In this document: positions 59,194 through 64,000 of the stretch, in pieces
How the letters are laid out: the number at the start of each line of letters is the position of its first letter
How positions within the stretch are numbered: the stretch's first letter is position 1
Source of the DNA: Microgenomates group bacterium
Lineage (GTDB): Bacteria; Patescibacteriota; Microgenomatia; UBA1406; GWC2-37-13
DNA: 64,000 bases
Assembly: GCA_029906985.1 (NCBI GenBank)
Contig: JARYMT010000001.1
Coordinates: forward strand, 193,223-257,222
Direction of reading: 5' to 3'
Notes under the pieces: model-generated
Seen by the model: the letters and a program-made list of their open reading frames with translations, nothing else
Databases searched by the model: none
Told to the model about the DNA's origin: nothing
Translations under genes and position numbers: made by a program

Positions 59194-61002
59194 ATGGCAG
59201 AAAAGCCTTTAGTAAAAAATAAAGAAAAAGGTAATTTGTTGGTTAAAATAATTAAGATTGTTTTTTTTATCTGGGTTTTTTCGGTTTTGGTAGTTTTGAT
59301 AACTATTGGTCTTGTTGTTTTGGTAAGAGGAGAAACTTTTGATAAAACTCCGGAAATTTTTTCATATACGTTTTTGGTTTTTTTCTTTTTGGGTTTTTTG
59401 GCTTTTTTGGTTGGGATATTAGTTTTAACAATTAATCTTTTAACCTCAGGTTTAAATAAAAAACAAAATATTTTTATTTTCCCAATAAAACTTTTTTTCG
59501 CCTTATTTTTTTTACCTTTTTATTTAACTTTTTATATCGTCCCGCTTTTAAAAATAATTAAGGCTTTAAAAAATTCCGGAGTAAAAAATTTTTTTAAAAA
59601 GTTGTCATTGTCTTTATTATTTAAAAAAGCGGCTTATCTTATTTTTGTCTGGCTGATAATTTTACCAGTTTGGCTGGCTGGTTATTTTAGCTTGTTTTAT
59701 ATAGCTGAAGAATATATGGGTTATAATCCAAAACTTATTCCTATTGCCGGTACGGGTTCAATGTATCCCACCTTTCCTAAAGGCAAAGGCAAAGACCCGA
59801 AAGAATTAGCCAAACAAATTGTCTCCTCCCCGGGAATGATTCGTTATCCAAATGGGATTGTTGTTTTTGGTAAAAGAATATTTAATTATGAAATTGGCCG
59901 GGGAGATATTGTGGTTGTTGAAAATGAAAAAATAAGAAAAATAACCAAAGAGATTAATGGTGAACCAACTGGTTGGGTAAAAAGGGTAATTGGATTACCG
60001 GGCGATACAATCGAGCTTAAAGGAGGAATTGTTTATTTAAATAACGAATCGCTTAAAGAACCTTATACTGCCAGACCACGTTCCACTTTTGGCCAGACAT
60101 TTTTGAGTGAATGTAAAAAAATTACTGTTCCCCAAAATCATATTTTTGTGATGGGTGACAATCGAAAAGCAAGTGGTGATTCAAGGGAAATCGGTTTTAT
60201 TGAAAAAAGCGCTGTTTATTATATTTTACCTTTAAAAGAACAGAAGGGAGACTTGGTAAAATATTGGCGAAAAACCGATAAAGATTTTGATGACTCAGCT
60301 AAAATTAAGCTTGACAAAGAAAAATATTTAATCCTTCTTAATGAAAAACGAAAAGAATTTAAGGCAAGGCCGCTTAAATATCAAAAAAAGCTTGAACTTT
60401 CCGCCCAAAAAAGGGGCGAGGTGATTTTGAAATTCAATGATTTTTCCTTTGAGGCAACCAGAAGCGGATATACAATGGAGAAGGCAATGTATAATTCTGG
60501 TTATTCAAATATTGTTTGGGGAGAAGTGCCAATTCAGGGATACTTTGAGGCGGAAGAGTTGATTGAAAATCAGTTTCAGTTTCCAGAAAGCAAAAAGTTT
60601 TTAACTGATAAACAGTTTCAGGAAATTGGCATTGCTGAGGTTGAGGGAGAGATAAACAACTGCCCAACTCAGGTGGTAGTTTTACACTTGGCTGGTTATG
60701 TGCCACCCAATTATTCAAAAGAAGTTGTAGAAAGCTGGAAAAAATTGCTTGAAAATTTAAAAGAAATTCAGCCGGGTTGGGCAGATTTAAAAAATTATGA
60801 AAGTTTTTATCAAAGAAACAAAAATGATATTGACAGAATCAATGAAATAATTAACCAAAGAATTAGCAATGTTTCCCAAATAGTTTCCCGAATGGAAGCC
60901 AATCAATGGTTAACCGCTCAGGAGAAGAAATACATTGAGATAGACGAAAGTTTATCCAATGAACAGGAAGAGATTGCTAAAAAATTAAACAGTCAAAATT
61001 AA
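59194..61002 (+). CDS. lepB: Signal peptidase I fused to a CAP-like domain
   Basis: The 602-residue protein starts with three membrane hairpin helices (about 20-120) and a last helix (147-170), then the signal peptidase I catalytic domain: GTGSMYPTF (catalytic S189), WVKRVIGLPGDTIELKGG (K263) and VMGDNRKASGDSREIGFI (319-336). Residues ~365-510 look like a CAP/SCP domain (LLNEKRKEFKARPLKYQKKLELSAQKR, IGIAEVEGEINNCPTQVVVLHLAGY), and a coiled coil closes the protein (about 525-602). It removes signal peptides at the membrane. A TATAAT 8 nt before the ATG suggests a leaderless mRNA. Confidence 0.92.
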   Translation: MAEKPLVKNKEKGNLLVKIIKIVFFIWVFSVLVVLITIGLVVLVRGETFDKTPEIFSYTFLVFFFLGFLAFLVGILVLTINLLTSGLNKKQNIFIFPIKLFFALFFLPFYLTFYIVPLLKIIKALKNSGVKNFFKKLSLSLLFKKAAYLIFVWLIILPVWLAGYFSLFYIAEEYMGYNPKLIPIAGTGSMYPTFPKGKGKDPKELAKQIVSSPGMIRYPNGIVVFGKRIFNYEIGRGDIVVVENEKIRKITKEINGEPTGWVKRVIGLPGDTIELKGGIVYLNNESLKEPYTARPRSTFGQTFLSECKKITVPQNHIFVMGDNRKASGDSREIGFIEKSAVYYILPLKEQKGDLVKYWRKTDKDFDDSAKIKLDKEKYLILLNEKRKEFKARPLKYQKKLELSAQKRGEVILKFNDFSFEATRSGYTMEKAMYNSGYSNIVWGEVPIQGYFEAEELIENQFQFPESKKFLTDKQFQEIGIAEVEGEINNCPTQVVVLHLAGYVPPNYSKEVVESWKKLLENLKEIQPGWADLKNYESFYQRNKNDIDRINEIINQRISNVSQIVSRMEANQWLTAQEKKYIEIDESLSNEQEEIAKKLNSQN

Positions 61003-61147
61003 TATCCCAAAACTTTTGTTTTTGAATTTTTTGACACCACAGAGGGCAACAAATATAGCACCTCGGGAAAAACAATATAAAAATAATAAAATTTTCATCG
61101 GGTTGTAAATTTAATTTTGATTAATATATAATATTATTTAAATTTCA

Positions 61148-61807
61148 ATGAAACAAAATTTATTGTTTTTTTTTCTTTTAATTTTTGTTTTTTTAACCGG
61201 AATTTTATCGGCAACGGTTTATTTTAACCGGCAAAAAATCTTTGAAAAAGAAGAGACAAAAGTTTCTCAAGAAAAGAAAATTGAAGAAAGCCAACCAGCT
61301 CCATCAGCCTCTAAAGAAGAAACCTCTAAAAAAGAAACCCCAACAGTTGAAGTTGTTTCTCCAAACACCAGTGAATTTGCCAACTGGGTAAGCTATCAGA
61401 ATAATAGATTTAAATATCGCTTGAAATATGACCCAAACTGGTTAAAAGGCAGAGATTGTGATACTGGTGATTCCTGTTTTTTTCAAGGTGATATTTCCAC
61501 CAAAGGCTGGCCGGATATTTCTATCGGCAAAAGATATTTTTCAGCAATAGAAGACATAGATGCTTTAAAAAATCATCTTGCGGAAACTTATTCCGGAGCC
61601 GAAGTTAAAAAAGTTGTTTTTTCAAGATATGAAATTCCGGCAGTTTATCTTTCTTCTGGCCGCTCGCCGCAATCTTATGCCCATGAAGAATATTATTTTT
61701 TTCATAAAGGTGAGATTTTAGCTATTACTTTAAATGATTCTGATAATTCGACAGCTCAAAAGATTTACCACTATTTTCTTAGTAATTTTGAGCTTTTAAA
61801 TGACTAA
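61148..61807 (+). CDS. Exported protein of unknown function
   Basis: The 219-residue protein has an N-terminal anchor or signal (about 4-26), a charged Glu/Ser/Pro/Thr linker (about 32-75) and a globular domain (about 78-219) with NWVSYQNNRFKYRLKYDPNW and DCDTGDSCFFQGD (Cys pair) resembling the PsbP-like or lipoprotein-like domains often found in surface proteins. I cannot assign a family firmly. It overlaps the next gene by 8 nt. Confidence 0.72.
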   Translation: MKQNLLFFFLLIFVFLTGILSATVYFNRQKIFEKEETKVSQEKKIEESQPAPSASKEETSKKETPTVEVVSPNTSEFANWVSYQNNRFKYRLKYDPNWLKGRDCDTGDSCFFQGDISTKGWPDISIGKRYFSAIEDIDALKNHLAETYSGAEVKKVVFSRYEIPAVYLSSGRSPQSYAHEEYYFFHKGEILAITLNDSDNSTAQKIYHYFLSNFELLND

Positions 61808-62858
61808 TAAAAAACTAATAATTTTAATTTTAGTTTTTTTTATCCCTTTTTTTCTTACTTATTTTTTTCTGTCAATAAAAGAAAAGACAAAAGGAAAGGG
61901 AAGTATTTTTAGTAGTTTTATAAATCAGGAGAAAAAAATTATTGCCAATAAGGATAAAGAAAAAGTTTCTCCAACAGTAAAAATAACTGGTTCTACTACC
62001 CCTCAACCAACCTTATCGATTAGCCAAAATGCCGGGCAGCAAGATATGACAGAAAGAGAGTCATTAACAATCACACTAACACCAACGACTTTTCCCCGTC
62101 TTGATGTTAATGAAGACAATATACCAACTCCAACACAATTAGTTGAAAGAGTCCGCGGTTATCTTATTCTACCAACAAAAGCACCAACCCCAACGCCAAC
62201 GATTACCATTAGTCGATTAAATGTTACAACTACTACCTATACAGCAACAATTACCTTTAATACCTCCCGACCGTGTTCAAGTCAGATTTTATATGGCGAA
62301 GCGAGCGTTGGCGGCAATTTGCCAAGAAGCGAAGTGACTACTTCCCATTCAAAAACCATAAATTTAGAGGAAGGAACAACCTATTTTTATCAAATTAAGC
62401 TTTTTCCTTCAAAATATTCAGGTGAGCTTTTATACGAGAGTCCGGTGGGAAGATTTACCACAAAAAATGCTAAAAGAGTTAAATTGGTCTTAGAAACAAT
62501 AGAGATTATAAAAGACGGTAATTCTTCTGGTCCGGGAAGTTTTAGATTTTATTTGGGAGTTCGCGATCCTGCTCATTCTGATCTTGTTACCTGCTGTGGG
62601 TTTTTAGAGAGATTTAGCGCCTCAGATGGTCAAAAGGTTAATATTAACAAAACATTTTTAGGTGGTGGCGCTCAACACGGGACGCCTTTAACTGTTTATA
62701 TGGATGAGGACCAACTGGCCGACCCGGGAATGCTTCATTTTTCTTTTGAGGCGCCGTTATCAGGCCCCAATCAGCAATATACCAAAAGCGTTACTTCTTC
62801 CGAAAAAAATGGAAAAAAATTCAAAGCCAATTTCAGAATTGAGATTTTTGATAATTAA
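61800..62858 (+). CDS. Membrane-anchored protein with fibronectin-III-like domain
   Basis: The 352-residue protein has an N-terminal helix (about 4-24), a long Thr/Pro/Ser-rich stalk (about 55-135, with TPTPTQ- and TPTPTI-type repeats), an Ig/fibronectin-III-like domain (about 137-225, TATITFNTSRPCSSQILYGEASVGG and TTYFYQIKLFPS) and a C-terminal beta-rich domain (about 230-352). It looks like a cell-surface stalk protein. The start overlaps the previous gene by 8 nt, so the two are translationally linked. Confidence 0.78.
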   Translation: MTNKKLIILILVFFIPFFLTYFFLSIKEKTKGKGSIFSSFINQEKKIIANKDKEKVSPTVKITGSTTPQPTLSISQNAGQQDMTERESLTITLTPTTFPRLDVNEDNIPTPTQLVERVRGYLILPTKAPTPTPTITISRLNVTTTTYTATITFNTSRPCSSQILYGEASVGGNLPRSEVTTSHSKTINLEEGTTYFYQIKLFPSKYSGELLYESPVGRFTTKNAKRVKLVLETIEIIKDGNSSGPGSFRFYLGVRDPAHSDLVTCCGFLERFSASDGQKVNINKTFLGGGAQHGTPLTVYMDEDQLADPGMLHFSFEAPLSGPNQQYTKSVTSSEKNGKKFKANFRIEIFDN

Positions 62859-62899
62859 AGATAGTCAAATAACCCTCGATATATTATTGAGACTATAAT

Positions 62900-63232
62900 C
62901 TATGAAATTTTTTTTGGCCATAAAGAGCCTTTTTCTTTTTTTAACCGATCGCCGACTTTGATTTTTTGGTAAAAATCAGCCGTGGCTGGGATGTTGTGAA
63001 TTTCTCCATTATCAAGCCTAACTTTTAAAGAATAAAGATGATGGGTTTTTTTTAAACCATATTTATCTTTTTCTTCCTCAATATGATGGCCTTTATCAAT
63101 AACTTCCCCTTCCCATTCCTGGGCTTTGGCTTTGAAAAAAAGTTTTGCCACCAAAGCAAAAAAACCAATAATTAAAAGACCAAAAAAACCAAAAAAAATT
63201 ATGATTGGCAAAAAAACAATTGTTTTTTCCAT
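62900..63232 (-). CDS. Small membrane protein with DUF7489-like domain
   Basis: The 110-residue protein has one long N-terminal membrane helix (about 5-28) and a small beta domain: EWEGEVIDKGHHIEEEKDKYGLKKTHHLYSLKVRLDNGEIHNIPATADFYQKIKVGDRLKKEKG. The GHHIEEE/ DNGE pattern resembles the DUF7489 small beta-barrel, likely cytoplasmic-side. No operon partner. The region upstream of its start (63241-63345) is dense heptamer repeat. Confidence 0.7.
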   Translation of the reverse strand: MEKTIVFLPIIIFFGFFGLLIIGFFALVAKLFFKAKAQEWEGEVIDKGHHIEEEKDKYGLKKTHHLYSLKVRLDNGEIHNIPATADFYQKIKVGDRLKKEKGSLWPKKIS

Positions 63233-63240
63233 AAGGGTTT

Positions 63241-63345
63241 AAAAAATTTATAATTTTTTAAAATTTTTAATTTTTAATTTCTAATTTTTATTAAATTTTA
63301 AATGATTTAATTTTTAATTAATTTTTAGTTTTTAAATTTTTATTT
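63241..63345. repeat. Dense heptamer-repeat region
   Basis: TTTTTAA, TTTTTAA, TTTCTAA, TTTTTAT (63264-63291) and further degenerate units read as the reverse complement of the AAAATTA family. It separates the DUF7489-like and four-helix-bundle genes. Confidence 0.7.
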
Positions 63346-63611
63346 AAGGTATTAGTAATTTTTTGAAATATTAAATGAAGTTGATGAGTTTCACCCCAAA
63401 AAAACTTTATTTTTTCTTTTTTAGAACTTGATGTATTTGCTTCACAATAGTTAGTGTCAACTGATGTTGCTGATTTTACTAATTGGACAATAATGTTTTG
63501 ATTAATACAATCTTTTTTAATTGTTTTTATGAATTCAATTATTTCTTCGGCAAATCTTGCTGTTCTTTCTTCTAAATCATATGCTTTATGATTTTTTGGT
63601 AATTGATTCAT
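63318..63611 (-). CDS. Four-helix bundle protein (23S rRNA intervening-protein-like), possibly short
   Basis: The 97-residue protein resembles the small four-helix bundle family found in 23S rRNA intervening sequences: YDLEERTARFAEEIIEFIKTI (helix 1), NIIVQLVKSATSVDTNYCEANTSSSKKEKIKFFWGETHQ (helices 2-3), where the SATSVDTNYCEA phrase is diagnostic. It is ~20 residues shorter than usual and its last helix ends in a Lys/Asn-rich tail that runs into the heptamer-rich region, so it may be truncated. Such proteins occur freely in CPR genomes; function unknown. Confidence 0.72.
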   Translation of the reverse strand: MNQLPKNHKAYDLEERTARFAEEIIEFIKTIKKDCINQNIIVQLVKSATSVDTNYCEANTSSSKKEKIKFFWGETHQLHLIFQKITNTLNKNLKTKN

Positions 63612-63626
63612 TTTTAATTTTAATAG

Positions 63627-63654
63627 AAATTAAAAATTATAAATTGAAAATTAT
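63627..63654. repeat. Heptamer array upstream of the four-helix-bundle gene
   Basis: Four 7-mers AAATTAA, AAATTAT, AAATTGA, AAATTAT in register. Confidence 0.7.
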
Positions 63655-63665
63655 TTCGTGTTTAA

Positions 63666-64000
63666 TTAATCAACACACACTACTCTCACTTTTCCTTTTT
63701 CCATTTTTCCAAAACAGCCAAAGTTTAAGAGCCACTCGGAGCACTGACCTAAGTTTTTATTAAAAGTTTTTTTTCGTAATTCTTCTTTAGTTAAATTAAC
63801 TTTGCAAATGCCTTCACATTCGCTACTGTCCTGACAGGGATTGCCATCGTCATTAGTTTTTAAATTACAACTTTCAACTGGTGATAGTCCCCATTTTTTC
63901 CAAACACCACCTTGTTTTTGACAATCTTCTTTAGTTTTTGGCAAAGAGATTTTTTTTGGGCAGGAAACTTTTGGTTGGGGGTGTTTGGGATTACCGTGCT
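63666..64000 (-). CDS. Cys-rich protein, N terminus beyond the window
   Basis: The minus-strand frame ends at 63666 and stays open to the window edge, so its true start is outside. The visible ~110 residues contain about ten cysteines in the pattern CQKQGGVWKKWG, SCNLKTNDDGNPCQDSSECEGICK and GQCSEWLLNFGCFGKMEKGK, ending VRVVCVD, which is typical of small disulfide-stabilised exported domains. An in-frame TTG at 63944 is not a natural start, because the coding pattern continues upstream (GNPKHPQPKVSCPKK). Family not certain. Confidence 0.72.
   Translation of the reverse strand, partial: HGNPKHPQPKVSCPKKISLPKTKEDCQKQGGVWKKWGLSPVESCNLKTNDDGNPCQDSSECEGICKVNLTKEELRKKTFNKNLGQCSEWLLNFGCFGKMEKGKVRVVCVD

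Noticed and set aside
1-64000. Genetic code 25 (TGA as Gly), as in Gracilibacteria and SR1
   Set aside because: TGA is used as a stop at several genes, for example csoR and sod, and no internal TGA is seen in conserved proteins.
1-64000. CRISPR array or prophage
   Set aside because: No regularly spaced repeats with unique spacers of 25-40 nt, and no phage structural or integrase genes. The heptamer arrays have no spacers.

Overview
The window is 64 kb of AT-rich bacterial chromosome with short intergenic gaps. TGA is used as a stop (for example at the end of csoR) and TGG encodes Trp, so the standard bacterial code applies. Gene content and style suggest a Candidate Phyla Radiation (Patescibacteria) genome, probably of the Microgenomates type: many small exported or membrane proteins of unknown function, Thr/Pro-rich stalks, GIY-YIG and four-helix-bundle proteins, a signal peptidase fused to a CAP-like domain, and few long biosynthetic operons. 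That placement is inference; there is no rRNA here to anchor it. A repeated theme is a -10 box only 6-9 nt upstream of the start codon, which suggests leaderless mRNAs.

Layout. 1-8.4 kb: a GT2 glycosyltransferase, a tRNA-Met-like gene, the complete AmmeMemoRadiSam trio, a DivIC/FtsB-like protein, a YqeY protein, a DEDDy exonuclease, a GIY-YIG protein lying between a broken tRNA copy and an intact tRNA-Asn, and a DrrAB-type ABC exporter followed by an interrupted zinc-ribbon gene. 8.4-17.8 kb: a B12/radical-SAM enzyme, two large polytopic membrane proteins, a methyltransferase and a ZnuCB-type metal ABC transporter. 17.9-19.6 kb: an ArsR-controlled redox protein/permease operon. 19.8-27.5 kb: an unknown protein, a 2-hydroxyacid dehydrogenase and a copper operon (csoR, copA split in two, an HMA-SafE-cupredoxin fusion, thiol proteins). 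27.5-29.3 kb: a fluoride riboswitch with a built-in terminator, immediately ahead of a frameshifted dynamin-like GTPase. 29.3-33.8 kb: a membrane protein, rubrerythrin, FkbM methyltransferase, TspO and DUF192. 33.8-38.4 kb, minus strand: fba-glpX-gap-pgk, a lower-glycolysis/gluconeogenesis block. 38.4-46.4 kb: HIT protein, short ClpB under a CIRCE-like operator, and a membrane-bound BlaI-type regulator heading a MacAB-type efflux operon. 46.8-51.6 kb: yidD, transaldolase-like aldolase, rsmI, pth, tRNA-Lys, trmD, MazG-like, superoxide dismutase. 51.6-56.5 kb: GldA/F/G-type transporter, gltX, GNAT. 56.5-64 kb: 5'-nucleotidase and a run of exported or membrane proteins, ending in a Cys-rich gene cut by the window edge.

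The most unusual signal is a set of dispersed repeats. One class is short degenerate tandem arrays of a 7-bp unit (consensus AAAATTA). Another is a 16-bp palindrome TCCGCCAGCTGGCGGA. In at least two places they combine as heptamers-palindrome-heptamers: once in the arsR leader and once in frame inside trmD. Heptamer or octamer arrays also lie inside pth and gltX, in the break of copA, and exactly fill the pth/rsmI gap. A second hairpin family sits in frame inside copA and between the macA- and macB-like genes; a third hairpin recurs at 19.6 and 56.0 kb. These look like small mobile or expanding elements that proteins tolerate in surface loops, comparable in principle to Rickettsia palindromic elements or cyanobacterial heptamer repeats.

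Several genes are broken (copA, the dynamin-like gene, the zinc-ribbon gene, a membrane-anchored protein at 51 kb). From sequence alone I cannot tell real decay or programmed frameshifting from assembly error.
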